Shown here: positions 53,824 through 64,000 of the stretch, in pieces
Layout of the letters: each line of letters begins with the position of its first letter
Position numbering within the stretch: the first letter of the stretch is position 1
Assembly (NCBI GenBank): GCA_021030915.1
Contig: JAGEMR010000093.1
Coordinates: 1-64,000 of the forward strand
Length of the DNA: 64,000 nt
Direction of reading: 5' to 3'
From: Astrothelium macrocarpum
Lineage: Eukaryota; Ascomycota; Dothideomycetes; Trypetheliales; Trypetheliaceae
Position numbers and translations under genes: made by a program
The notes under the pieces: model-generated
Seen by the model: the letters and a program-made list of their open reading frames with translations, nothing else
Database searches by the model: none
What the model was told of the DNA's origin: nothing

Positions 53824-54900
53824 ATGGCCAAACACCAAATTCTCACCGAAAATCTCTCAAAGGAAGGTTATAGTCGAAAGGATCCTTCATCTTCAAGCCG
53901 ACAAGGGACCTATCTAGGTGAGCTAAATGCGCCCTCCAGGCCGAAGGAAAATGATCCTACACTCGCTAAAGGCGACCTGCACTCGGCTTCAGGGCAAGAA
54001 GTCGTGCATCAAGACGCGCAGAGCGGGTTTGTTGATGAACCCGAAACTGTAGCTCAGGGCAAATGCCTTGAAACCGCACAATGGAACAATACTATAGCAC
54101 AAGCTCAGAAACTCGATCCCTCGAAACAACAAGCCGCCTTCTCTTTCCTATCCCGAGAGCCTTCATTGACAATGTTCCCCAAATCGCTACCTGTAATGCC
54201 CTTTGACTCTCCCACTTATCAAGCGGAAGTTCCAAAAAGCCAAAATGCGGATGTTATCCTACATGCCTACAGCGGGCATGCTCACACTATCAAACAAAAA
54301 GAAACAATCAGCATGGAGCTGGAACAGCGAAATTGGGCAGAGCAGGAACGACCGAGCAGACTGCTAACTCAGCGAGGTAGAGTGAGAGCGCCGAAATTGG
54401 ATCATACCACACCCAACAGGATTTCGCAAAATGACATCGGAAAATTCCTATATTCAGGTGAGGTTGCCCCAAAGTAAGGACTGGCAATACACTCACTCAC
54501 GGTCACAGGAGCTTCTGACCGTATTACCGAAATGGGAGTTAAATTGCTCATCATCCAGGCCCAACTCGCGTATAGAGACGGGAGTCCTGACGCGGCCGTT
54601 GTCCATGCTAGGAAGGCAGAAGATTTAGCAAAGAAGCTCGATTACAAGCCTCTTTGCCAAAGGTGCAAATACTGGCAGGCAGTGGGTATGGAATCTGAAC
54701 TCTTGCAGGGCTCCAACAGATACAGCAGCTCCGAGGTCCGCAGCATGTTTGAAGAGAGTTCAGCCTGTGCCAAACAGTATTTCGAAGGCCGGCTCGCATG
54801 CGAAAAGCTTGCCAATTTGCCGAAAGACGCATCGCAGGCACCAAGCAATACTGTCGAAAACGGAAATGCTGATCTAGAGGGTATTGACACGACCTTTTGA
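53824..54900 (+). CDS. Uncharacterised protein 2 with C-terminal TPR-like helices
   Basis: Exons are 53824..54457 and 54509..54900; the 51-nt intron (GTGAGG to GTCACAG) joins FLYSG to ASDRITEMGVKLL, giving 341 residues. The first 200 residues are polar and probably disordered (Ser, Gln, Lys, Pro), with a possible short helix at PEKQQAAF-like positions 100-115. The last 130 residues contain helix pairs of TPR type (LLIIQAQLAYRDGSPDAAVV, HARKAEDLAKKLDYKPLCQR) and SSSEVRSMFEESSACAKQYF. No family was recognised. The likeness to the neighbouring gene 500 bp upstream suggests a tandem pair; the disordered N-terminus is absent from the first copy. Confidence 0.65.
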
Positions 54901-55256
54901 AAGACAGTCTAACTTGATCGTAGAATAGCTGAAATAAAACGCGAATTGCCATTTATTATTTACTTTCTTGGGTCTTTGATCCAGTGAGCCCAAGACAGAA
55001 GTATGGTATTGTTTTTGCAGCTTGTTTGTCGGTATGTGTCTTTAGCATCACTTTTGATATATTTTCAAGGAGATTCCTACATCCAGTTATGTCGATTGCT
55101 TCGAACTGAACTAGTCTGAGTTACTTCTGTTCCAACTGAACATTTCTTTGCCCTTGAAAGATGGATGTTTGTCTTCGTCAAGCTCAACGGTCTTGTGGCT
55201 AAAGATAATCAATTACATTTCGTAGATTAGTAAATTTCTGAAACGCTTTTGAGATT
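54901..55256. other. Short convergent intergenic region
   Basis: This 356 bp lies between the second TPR-like gene and the PEX12 stop. AT-rich; nothing recognised. Confidence 0.5.
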
Positions 55257-56693
55257 TCAAACCACGATCCTCCTCAAGCCCTCCGTGCCTCCCAGAACCC
55301 GCCGCCCAGTAACAGCGCACCGCCCCTGACCCCTTTCCCATCTTCCATTTCGACTGCCTTCTTCTCTGGCCCAACCCTCCTCTCCGACATCGCCCTCCAT
55401 GAAAGCCGACTGACGAGGGTGAGACCCATCTACCCACCTGTAGATGCAAGTATAACAGAAGACGTACCCTGTCTGCACTGCTGTTGGGGTGACGATTGAA
55501 TTAAGGCAAATAGGGCAAAGATCGCTATGCAACGTATCTGGAACCGGAACCGTGAGGATAGGGAGAAGAGATTGGGCGTCAACAGGCGGTTTCTGAAAGG
55601 CCTTGTTGCCGTCTGATTTTTCATCCTGCATTCTTTTAGAGTCTTTCGACTCGGCATCACTCAACAGATCGCTCGCTTCGCCAAAGCGGTGGTGTAGGCC
55701 AGAAATGATAGGTGGTGGTAGCTCAATGCCTTCAGTAGCCTTTTTCGAAAGCTGATGTGCAAAATCAGAGGCATGCCACCATTCGAGGAATTTTAGCGCG
55801 AAAATCGAAGCCGGGAGTGCGATTCGCAAAGACGAGAATAGTTTGGGTAAGACGGTTTGACCAAGCAGTCGTGGATTCATAATCGAATTGGTATTGCGTG
55901 ATTGAGTGAGAGATGTTGCTTTGGAAGTTGGCTTATTGGCTAGGTCAATTGCAGCGTGGTCTGCTGCGCCTAGCCTGCGTATTCGCGTTCCGATAAGCCA
56001 AAGGAAAGGGGACGAATATTTGGACCTATCAAAAAGATATGCAAGATTGAAAGCGATTAGAGAAAAGTAATATGCAGCATTGACACTGGGGTATATGTTC
56101 CGAATAAACCATTTGTAGTAGTGAATGACTCGTTGTCGAAGGCTTGCATTCGACGGTAACGTTTGTCGTTGAAAAGCTGGACCGAGTATCGCTGCCTGAG
56201 GCACATGTATGTCGTAACTTTCATCTAACTTGCGTTTTAGATAAGGCAAACCGACCATGACGGCTAGATTCCTCCATATGTCGGACTTGCGGAGCTTTAA
56301 AGTCTCTCGAACCTGATCGGCGGCGCCGAGTTGCGCACGAGGCACCTCGCCTCCTTTGACTTGTAATACACGCTCTCGCTTGAGGCCATAGAAATTTTCT
56401 GTAAAGCTTCCTTGGTATACTCGGAGAAAATAACGCTCCACCAGGAGCATAAGAATGGCATAGACTTCATCGAAAGAATTGAGAACTCGAAGGAGATATC
56501 GCGGATGTCGATGAGTCGCTAGGGCGAGAAGATATCTAAGAGAAGGAGGAATGAGAGATCCAAGCTGTTGCTCTGCAAGGAGCTCTAGTGCTTGTTAGCC
56601 ATGATCTGCCAAGCTATATAATGGTATTGGCGTACCGAACAGAGAGGGTTTGAGCTCATCGAGGCCACTCTGAAGACTGTTCATGAACTCCAT
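55257..56693 (-). CDS. PEX12: Peroxisomal biogenesis factor 12 (RING peroxin)
   Basis: PEX12 is a peroxisomal membrane RING protein that forms, with PEX2 and PEX10, the ubiquitin ligase and channel recycling the PTS receptor PEX5. Exons are 56636..56693 and 55257..56584; the 51-nt intron (GTACGC to CACTAG) joins LKPSLF to ELLAEQQLGSLIPPSLRYLL, giving 461 residues. The N-terminal Pex2/Pex12 membrane domain includes VERYFLRVYQGSFTENFYGL and ALPASIFALKFLEWWHASDF. The C-terminal RING has the reduced Cys set usual for PEX12 (CPICL, FCYTCIYRWV, GRCAVTGRRV). The tail contains a Gly/Glu/Arg-rich insert before GRCAVTG. A TACCTAGGTA palindrome lies about 220 bp upstream. Confidence 0.95.
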
Positions 56694-57061
56694 GCCCACT
56701 TGAAATTTGGCAGTGGAGGTTCAACATTGCAGAATCAGCCTTCGGTAGGCGGATGTATCAGAGAAGGGAAATGGGTGGTTGTCTGTAGGAGGCAAGGCAC
56801 GGAGTTGGTGGGTAGAAACGCAAGGAGGGCCGAGGCACAATACGGAGTACTTGATAAGGTACCCAGCAAGCCTTATCTAAGCACGCTGGAGTTAGGTACC
56901 TTGCCTAAGATACCTTACCTAGGTATGTTATCGGTTTCTCGATTTTAAGACAAACCCTTGACGACCGTTCATCCATTCTTGACGAAAATCTATCACACCT
57001 TTTCTTGCAAAAGATTCTTCTTCTTCATTAGTTGTATAATTTAAGCTTAGCTGATAAATTT
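56694..57061. other. Promoter of PEX12 / 3' end of NMD3
   Basis: 368 bp. It holds several GGTACC/TAGGTA-like elements at 56867-56925, including the exact TACCTAGGTA palindrome. A short ORF at 56700 is not supported. Confidence 0.5.
56916..56925. promoter_or_regulatory. TACCTAGGTA palindrome upstream of PEX12
   Basis: A perfect decamer palindrome about 220 bp before the PEX12 ATG, next to related GTTAGGTACC and CCTTACC elements. Identical to copies at 35149 and 38931. Confidence 0.45.
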
Positions 57062-58697
57062 CTATCCCTCCTCATCATTCTCCATATTCATTTCATCGAA
57101 TTCATCTAATAGCTGATCCATGGGGATACGTAATCCGTCATCTTCATCTACCTCTTCATCTACCTCGCTCGATTCCTGCTGTCCTTTTATACTTTCCATC
57201 GTCTCTGCTCTCGCTCGTTGCTCAGCCTTGTAAAGAGCCATTGTATTCCTCAGTTCTTGGTCCTCCTCCACGTCACGTAGGAACATCTCAAAGTCCCTCT
57301 CCATACGATCCTGATCTTGCTTCCTAGGTAACATTTCGCTTTCCTCTCTGGCCATCCTCTTGACACGCCAACTGCGAGCCTTGTTCTTCTTTTTGCGTGG
57401 ATAGAATTTCTTCACCAACACCACATCTGGTATAGTGTCAGCCAATTTCCGATTCGTCTGAATGGCCTCAAATTCGCTGTTGTTGAAATTTGTTCCAGTG
57501 AGGTGGTAGCCCATTACAGAATCTCCCGGATGTACTATGCCACCCAGATGTGTACGTGTGAAGTACGTTGTATTATTCACCCCGAGATCTGCTGCTTTAG
57601 CTACCGTCGCTTCTGCGAGCATCCACCTCCCATTGTGAGTGTCGGTAAGCTCAATGTCCATGACAATAAACTCGACAAGTTCCTGCACGTCTGCTATGGG
57701 AGCAAAGGGGGATCGCCAATATACCGCTGTTGATAGATCTGCTGTTTGAAGGGTACTGGGATCCATAAGGTTCACTGATGTCCCAACACGATAACATATT
57801 GTAAGCGGTGTGATATTGCCAGTTTGTCTCGCTACTTTGAGAGGCAGAGCCACCAGATCATCCTTGCATATAGGGACAAGTTCTATCGAAAAGGTAAACT
57901 TGTAGGATTTGGAGGATGTGTGTATATCCATGGATATGAGTTCCTGGGACTTTTTGGTTCGTACCGGTGCCACGGAAGTTAGAAACTCGACAAATTTCTC
58001 GGCATGATTTCTTTGTGCGAAGAAGAAATCGATGCCGTCATGGACCTCCTTGATGTTGATGGTGTCTTTGTGAGCAGAGTGCTTTAGAATGAGCTGTTCA
58101 AGATAAAGAAAGGTACGCTTGTGAGGAACCTTTTGGCGTACTTGCACGCATGCCCTCCATGTATGTGCAGTATAGGATTTGGCACAATCAGGACACTGAC
58201 TGAAGGCAACAATGTATTCGACTTCAAAGGTCTGTTGTATTATGGTGCCCTGGAAGGCTTCTTGTTGTATGCTAATCTTGACTTTGATGCGGCGGGAGTG
58301 TGGCTCTGTCCATATGAAGCTTGCATCAATGATTCGAATTTTGCTGAGACCTCGTAACTTTCTTAAACAAAGCGCGAGAAGTTCGCGCGATTCCGGTGCT
58401 GCTATTAGCCACTGATTAGGTGGCGATAGCCAACGATCGCAGTCGCGGCACGTATGGAGAGTGGCTTCTCGCTGGATGCCTTCTGAAATATCGACAGTGA
58501 GCTTTACGCAGTCATAGCATAATGCTCCGGCCGACGTTGCTCCGTCAATAGCTGCCCCACAGTTACAGCATAGTATACTCGAGAATAATTTAGTAATCTT
58601 CATCGGACATGGAGAACGGGACGAGGTATACTTACGTTGCTGCAGTATGTTGGCGGACAGGAAGCGAACGGACAGACGGCGATGGATCGACCTCCAT
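57062..58697 (-). CDS. NMD3: 60S ribosomal export protein Nmd3
   Basis: Nmd3 is the adaptor that loads the nascent 60S subunit onto Crm1 for nuclear export. Exons are 58636..58697 and 57062..58577, giving 525 residues. The true start is in a short first exon (MEVDPSPSVRSLPVRQHTAA); the 58-nt intron has GTAAGT, a TACTAA branch and CGAG acceptor, and splicing restores the family text ATILCCNCGAAID. An ATG inside the intron could mislead annotation. Zinc-binding Cys pairs follow (CCNC, CYDC, CRDC, CPDC), then the Nmd3 body (FFFAQRNHAEKFVEFLTSVA, KFTFSIELVPICKDDLVALP). A Lys/Arg-rich NLS (YPRKKKNKARSWRVKRM) and an acidic, Leu-containing tail (LLDEFDEMNM), the usual NES, end the protein. Confidence 0.96.
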
Positions 58698-58918
58698 GAT
58701 GTAATTCGGCGGATTCGATAACGAGCAAAGGGAGTATCGACTGGAGGTGGTTAGGATGGTGGGTAGAATGGCAATAATGTAGAATATCTAAGAAAATCCA
58801 GCGACGCCCGTTCCAGACGTCATTTCTCTTATCGATAGCCTTCACCCCTGACCCTACGCTTTCGATTTTTAAGCAATGACTGTCTGACTGCATCCATGAA
58901 GCGTCTTTTTGCCCGAAC

Positions 58919-60973
58919 ATGTTTCCAGCCAAATCCATTGCCGCAAACCTTGGTTGCAATGGCTGCCGACGTCAGATTGTTGCTGCCTTTGCTGCGTCTG
59001 CCGGTGTGCAGTTGCAGCCTCTAAAACCCTCTCGTCTCTACCCTTTACGTTCACGGCCTCAACAACGGCAGACATTTACAACAATAGCCAGCAGAGGAAA
59101 CGAAAAGGACACCACGGCTCTCAATAGCATCGATTCCGCTCATGATGCAATCGAATCGGGCGTGACTCACGAGAGCACTTCATCGCCAACAGCAGCAGAA
59201 CCAACGCTTCACTCCACAGATGTCCAGCGTGAATCATACGTTCCGTGGTATCTACAAGAACATGCAAAGCACATAGAACCAGTGGAAAGCCCCTTCGCTG
59301 AGCGGCATCGAATCCCAGACTTGCCAGTGAACTCACCCCCAGTTTTACGGCCAATTTTACAGCACATATCTACAGACCTCGGTCTTGATGACCTCTCACT
59401 CCTGGACTTACGCGAGCTCGATCCCCCTCCAGCACTTGGAAGCAATCTGATCATGATTGTTGGGACAGCGCGTAGTGAAAAGCATCTCCACGTTTCTGCC
59501 GATTGTCATTGCCGGTGGTTGCGTAGCACTTTGAAGCTTCAGCCGTTTGCAGATGGGTTACTGGGCAGAAACGAGATGAAATTAAAACTGAGAAGAAAGG
59601 CTAGGCGTTCGAAGATATTGCGCAACGTCGGTGCTTCGGAAGCGGGTCAAATGGATGACGATATACGATCTGGCTGGGTCTGTGTAAATATTGGGAAAGT
59701 TGAGCCTGCCGCTTCTCAATTGGAGACGCAAAAGAGAGTTGAAGACTCGGGATTTGTAGGGTTTGGGTCGTCGGCCGAGGGAGTGAGGCTCGTCGTGCAA
59801 ATGTTTACAGAAGAGAAGAGAGGGCAGTTCGATTTAGAAACACTGTGGAGTGGCATTCTTCGACGTATGGCCAAGGAAAAGGAGAAACAACAGGAACGTA
59901 CTGGAGACGTTGAAGCGGTAGGTGATAGTTCAGCGGATCACATCGAGTCAAGATTGGTTGAAATTCAATCAAAAGGCCTTCAGGAACCTACGACTATTCA
60001 CAATCCGAATGATTCAGGTCCTTTGCGGCACTGGTCGCCATGTGGATCTCAGCAGCAATCACGAGCCTTCCATTCTTGCAGAGAAATATTGCAGAATTGT
60101 CCGCCTACCGACGTGCACACCAATACCTCATCTACGCCACCTCAACAAAGCCCTTTTGCGGATTCCTTTCTAGAGAACTTTCCTTCTCTTCCAAGCAAAT
60201 CGCATTGGAGAGCGTTGATCGAGCACCGTCGACGTATCATTGAAGCCCATGGTGTTGGCCAAAGAGATGCGATTGGTGCTATTAAAGCCATGCAAGAGGC
60301 CGGGGAGCCAGTCCCAAGAGAGACGTACTTGGAAATTCTTGAGGCCGTGGTCAAATCGAGAATAGACCAGTGCACACTCGACTGCGTCTTTCAAATCCTG
60401 GACATGATGACGTTTGAAGGCTATTCAATTTTTGAGGAAAAGATATTTCTGCTCCTTCATGAAGTCGCGGAATCACCAAACGCGGCCATCTCGCCACCAT
60501 GCGCTGCCAGTGGTGAATCTGCCCTCGTCACAGATCAGTCGGACACATACAAAGACAAGGTTCTGGCTGCGATGGATCACTTCTCTGTTCCTTTTACCAA
60601 TGATGCTCCCTGGCTTTCCCTTTTGAGCTTCTATGCTACTGCCCGCCGCTGGCCTGCCTTCTCCTTTCTCTGGTCTGGCCTGTCTCGTCGCATGTGTGGG
60701 CGCTCGCGTGAAATGTACCTTCTATTCTACGAAACTCTTGCTCGTATCGGGGACCGGGATGTGGTAAAGGAGGTCCTCCACGATGCTGTTTCCGACATGG
60801 AGGTAGAGGAACCTGTAGTGCGTCTAGACAGGGAAATGGCGGAGCTGATAGGGAAATGCATCCGTGTTGTGGTACCTGATGTCAAAGAGCGTGTGTCTTC
60901 GGAGGCTGGAAGAACAGGCGGGGGGCAATGGGGGGCATTATGGGGACGATGTCAGCGGGTGCTTGAGAGGTAA
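58919..60973 (+). CDS. ATP25: Mitochondrial ATP25-like protein (ATPase synthesis protein 25)
   Basis: Atp25 is a mitochondrial protein whose two halves stabilise the OLI1/ATP9 mRNA and help assemble the Atp9 ring of ATP synthase. It is a single exon of 684 residues, near the usual length. The start MFPAKSIAANLGCNGCRRQI gives a basic presequence. The conserved YVPWYLQEHAKHI precedes an RsfS-like domain with LDLRELDPPPALGSNLIMIV, GTARSEKHLHVSADCHCRWL and RSGWVCVNIGKVEP. The C-terminal half is helical, PPR-like (HWRALIEHRRRIIEAHGVGQ, ETYLEILEAVVKSRID). It is divergent from NMD3 with 221 bp between starts. Confidence 0.9.
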   Translation: MFPAKSIAANLGCNGCRRQIVAAFAASAGVQLQPLKPSRLYPLRSRPQQRQTFTTIASRGNEKDTTALNSIDSAHDAIESGVTHESTSSPTAAEPTLHSTDVQRESYVPWYLQEHAKHIEPVESPFAERHRIPDLPVNSPPVLRPILQHISTDLGLDDLSLLDLRELDPPPALGSNLIMIVGTARSEKHLHVSADCHCRWLRSTLKLQPFADGLLGRNEMKLKLRRKARRSKILRNVGASEAGQMDDDIRSGWVCVNIGKVEPAASQLETQKRVEDSGFVGFGSSAEGVRLVVQMFTEEKRGQFDLETLWSGILRRMAKEKEKQQERTGDVEAVGDSSADHIESRLVEIQSKGLQEPTTIHNPNDSGPLRHWSPCGSQQQSRAFHSCREILQNCPPTDVHTNTSSTPPQQSPFADSFLENFPSLPSKSHWRALIEHRRRIIEAHGVGQRDAIGAIKAMQEAGEPVPRETYLEILEAVVKSRIDQCTLDCVFQILDMMTFEGYSIFEEKIFLLLHEVAESPNAAISPPCAASGESALVTDQSDTYKDKVLAAMDHFSVPFTNDAPWLSLLSFYATARRWPAFSFLWSGLSRRMCGRSREMYLLFYETLARIGDRDVVKEVLHDAVSDMEVEEPVVRLDREMAELIGKCIRVVVPDVKERVSSEAGRTGGGQWGALWGRCQRVLER

Positions 60974-61828
60974 GCTCCTAAGTAGCTCTAGTCACTGTAC
61001 GAGATGTACGAGATCAAAGCGCTGTCCCAGCTTGCCAAGCTCATGCACTTCGGTCCGCTGCGTACATGACGATACATGCTCCGTAGATCCAGGAGATCAG
61101 CAAGAGCAAGAAGGCTGCCACGGCTTCGGCGTGTATTCCGGGGGGCAGCGGGTTTGGCCAGGTTTCGGAGGGGGCCTCCATTGGTGGGCTGGTGACCAGG
61201 CGCATGTATAGGGTAAGCCGGCGGGCCGAGATGGGCATTGATGAGATTGCATCACGGCCTGCTCGGCAACCTTTCGGGGATGATGGAGGTTTGGCGATTT
61301 ACTCATCTCCAGCTCGGCTATCTGCTGCCATCGCCTCCCATTCCGCCGGATTCTCCATTGTTGCTGCACCGTCGCTCTGCCCTTGCAACGCTGCTGCTTG
61401 CTGGCCGGAGTGCATTCAGCATTCAGCATTCAGCATTCAGCCTCGTTGTCTGGCTGCAGCAGTCTGTGCGCGGCATTTCCCGGAGCCCCGCCACACCTGC
61501 CCAACATCTCTCCCACCCTCGCCCTGTGCTCCCTCGTCCGTAAAAAAACGTGGAGGAAGCATGTGCATTGGCAATGCGTGTTTGGCATCACTTCATAGCA
61601 ACACCTGGAGCCGACGAGTCCACCTGCCTCCGTTAGCATCGCTTTGCGCCAGATAGCCTCCACCCCTTCCAACCCCCTCACCGTCGGGTCTGCACCACGA
61701 TTGACCATCATCATCTGAGCACTCTTGGACACGCCCGCTTGGCCATTCTTCCCAATTTGAACAGACTTGTTCGACTCTACACGCATCTTTGTTCCGTCCG
61801 TCCATTCCATCCAAGGGCAAGAACAGTC
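60974..61828. other. Leader/promoter of the HAL-type kinase with a heptamer repeat
   Basis: 855 bp between ATP25 and the kinase start. It holds an exact four-copy CATTCAG repeat at 61413-61440. Overlapping frames on both strands have no recognisable content. Confidence 0.5.
61413..61440. repeat. Four perfect tandem copies of CATTCAG
   Basis: Twenty-eight bases made of four identical 7-mers, about 390 bp before the kinase ATG. Probably a slippage-prone minisatellite; a protein-binding role cannot be excluded. Confidence 0.95.
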
Positions 61829-64000
61829 ATGGAGGACACTAGTTACAACGAGCCGAAGCAACAGGCCGTCCGGTTCACCTCTGTCAATCAAGAAATATCG
61901 CCTGAGAGTGATTTGCAACCTGTCGAAACATTGACTGCGCCTGATCATCCTCCAAAGCAGAGACTGACCGTAGAGGCTCAGGAAGAATTGCGCAATATTT
62001 CCTGTACCCTTCAAAAGTCAAGGCTACAGGCCAGACGAATGGAAAATTTTGCCTACGAGCCTGTTTCTCTTCCACCATCAAGAGTAAGTTCTCCATGCCA
62101 GCTCAACTTTCATTCACATTACCTTTCGTTCAACTTTGGTATGTCCTTATTGTGTGCCATCCGGCCGACTGAATCGCTTTAGGCACCTTCTCCTTCAGGT
62201 TCTCAAACCTCTCGCCAAGCAACCAATTCAACGGGCGAAACACCACACCAGTCACCGCCTATCGCTTCCGTCCATTCTCCACCACTGACTCCTCATCAGA
62301 CCAATTCTCGCGATGACTCTAGCATTGCGACAGCCGGAAATGTTCCCAGAAGCACTCATGCGCATGATCCAGCTGTCATGACACCCCAAGGCTCTCCTCC
62401 CCATGAACCTCCTCCCACATCCGTGCCAAACGCATATGAGGAGCCGAGATCCGCAAGTGGATCCATTTCTGGACCATCCGCTTCTTCGGGTCAAGTATCT
62501 ACACAACCATCTTCCGTCTCGGATTCATCTGGACCCATCGCAAGCCATCCGAAGCATGCTCCAACTTTCACAGTCGGCCCATCTGGGGATTCCCTCCCTC
62601 CATCACATGAGGGTAGTCCTGTTGGCACGCCAGGCAGTACAACGCCTGGTTCAACCACTCCCTACAGTGGTCCAATGACCCCTCACGGTGACCGCGACGA
62701 TCCCTATGCTCGTAGCAAGCGACCGCCTCAAACAAGAAACCTTGAGGCAATCGATGCCAGATTCATTTTTGGAAATAGAGATCCTCGCCGGCAGACATAT
62801 ATGGGACCGTCATCCTCGAACCTTCCCCGATCTACTGGCAGCGCCTCAGATATATCCAAGGTGGAAAACAAGCGACACAGCTTTTTCGGGGCAGCAAAAC
62901 AGCAAGATGAAACTGGATCAACATCGTCACATAAACCACATGGGTCAATGTCGGAATTGAAAAGGTTTTTTAAACTCGGGGGACACAAGAGCAGGGAAAA
63001 GCGGACTCAGTCGCCCCCGGGTTCGAAGAGATCGAGCAAAATATATACCTCGGGATCTCGTACGCCTCCATATCATCAGCAAGCTTCTGTTATTCAGCAA
63101 AGTGTCCCATTTGCCGATGACCATGGTTTGCAGACTAAATATGGCAAATTTGGGAAAGTCCTCGGCTCGGGCGCTGGTGGATCTGTCCGGCTTATGAAGA
63201 GAAGCAGCGACGGAGTCACTTTTGCGGTCAAGCAATTCCGCGCCCGTCATTCCTATGAGACAGAAAAAGAATACAGCAAGAAGGTGACGGCAGAGTTCTG
63301 TATCGGATCGACACTGCATCACGGCAATATCATTGAGACAATGGATATTGTTCACGAGAAAGGAGCTTGGTACGAAGTCATGGAATATGCTCCTTTTGAC
63401 CTCTTTGCTTGTGTCATGACGGGCAAGATGTCTCGTGAAGAGTGCACTTGCTCCACTCTACAAATCCTCAATGGTGTGACTTATCTTCATAGCATGGGTC
63501 TTGCTCATCGAGATTTGAAGCTTGACAATGTCGTTGTCAACGAGCATGGCATTATGAAAATAATCGATTTTGGTAGTGCTGTGGTCTACCGATATCCGTT
63601 TGAAAATGACATTGTCCTTGCTACCGGTTCGTGGCAAAACTAATGCGATTCTGTAGTTGCTATGTTAACGCGTGATAGGCATCGTTGGATCTGATCCATA
63701 CTTGGCACCAGAAGTCTATGACAACGCAAAATATGATCCTCAGCCAACAGATGTCTGGTCACTGGCTATCATTTTCTGTTGCATGACCCTGCGTCGTTTC
63801 CCCTGGAAAGCGCCCCGAATTTCGGATAATTCATATCGCTTGTTCATTGCCCCTCCTGATCCTGCTCAACAGGTTGCCGATACGAGAAGATCTGAACAAG
63901 CGAGATCCAGTTCGAATTTGGAAGAAGTTAATGACGAGAAAAAACGTGCGACGTCAGAATCTGGACCCACCAGTCACGATGACACGAATAGCTCGGCAGC
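61829..64000 (+). CDS. HAL/SAT4-type serine/threonine protein kinase, 3' partial
   Basis: This is a kinase of the fungal HAL family (Sat4/Hal4, Hal5), which regulates plasma-membrane nutrient and potassium transporters. Exons are 61829..62083, 62183..63626 and 63679 onward, past the window end; introns are 99 and 52 nt. The first 430 residues are a Ser/Pro/Thr-rich disordered region with TP/SP sites. The kinase domain begins KYGKFGKVLGSGAGGSVRLM; Lys is in FAVKQF, the family block is EKEYSKKVTAEFCIGSTLHH, the catalytic loop HRDLKLDNVV, DFG in IIDFGSA, and the activation segment, joined across the second intron, reads ATGIVGSDPYLAPEVYD. All catalytic residues are present. A charged Ser-rich insert follows FPWKAPR, as is common in the family. 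Confidence 0.92.

Noticed and set aside
1..64000. Transposon or viral remnants
   Set aside because: I saw no transposase, reverse transcriptase or integrase motifs, no long terminal repeats and no strong RIP-like AT bias; only simple repeats were found.

Overview
This window is nuclear DNA of a filamentous ascomycete (Pezizomycotina). The evidence is compact genes with short GT-AG introns (mostly 43-70 nt) and CTRAC-like branch points, a Zn2Cys6/fungal-specific transcription factor, a fused Egt1 ergothioneine enzyme, an allergen-type NADP mannitol dehydrogenase, ATP25, ASA1, a peroxisomal Lon and PEX12. The class cannot be fixed from sequence reading alone. No tRNA, rRNA, CRISPR array or intact transposon was recognised.

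Layout. 0-5 kb: two secreted-type proteins on the minus strand, a frameshifted GDSL-like esterase and an Rds1-like ferritin-fold protein. 5.9-9.1 kb: ubiquitin E1 (UBA1). 9.4-18.4 kb, all minus: a small unknown protein, an ACS-family MFS permease, a DHAPAT/GPAT-like acyltransferase and a Zn2Cys6 regulator. 20-26.8 kb: ASA1, DBP7, PAN6 and a coiled-coil protein. 28-36 kb: a two-domain soluble ABC ATPase, a GH15 glucoamylase, NBP35, PDX3 and POP4. 37-46.8 kb: a polyQ/glycine-zipper protein, an RluA-type pseudouridine synthase, a Gfo/Idh oxidoreductase, peroxisomal Lon and mannitol dehydrogenase. 47.9-50.9 kb: EGT1. 52.6-54.9 kb: two unknown TPR-like proteins. 55.3-61 kb: PEX12, NMD3 and ATP25. 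61.8 kb to the end: a HAL/SAT4-type kinase that runs off the window.

Most genes are housekeeping, with no obvious operon-like or biosynthetic cluster. Themes that recur are peroxisomes (PEX12, Lon ending SRL, an acyltransferase ending ARL, a small unknown ending SRL), redox and cofactor metabolism (EGT1, mannitol dehydrogenase, PDX3, PAN6, NBP35) and ribosome/RNA biogenesis (DBP7, NMD3, POP4, the pseudouridine synthase). Several genes are convergent with only 20-75 bp between stop codons.

The items most worth a second look are: the acyltransferase that resembles peroxisomal DHAPAT and carries a C-terminal ARL; a soluble ABC protein whose two half-sites are complementary and degenerate; the GDSL protein that has lost catalytic residues and its frame; an in-frame, AUG-less basic extension upstream of UBA1; a recurrent TACCTAGGTA palindrome in promoters; and a clean G-quadruplex candidate upstream of UBA1. 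Exon boundaries were worked out by hand from splice signals and reading-frame continuity and have no transcript support.
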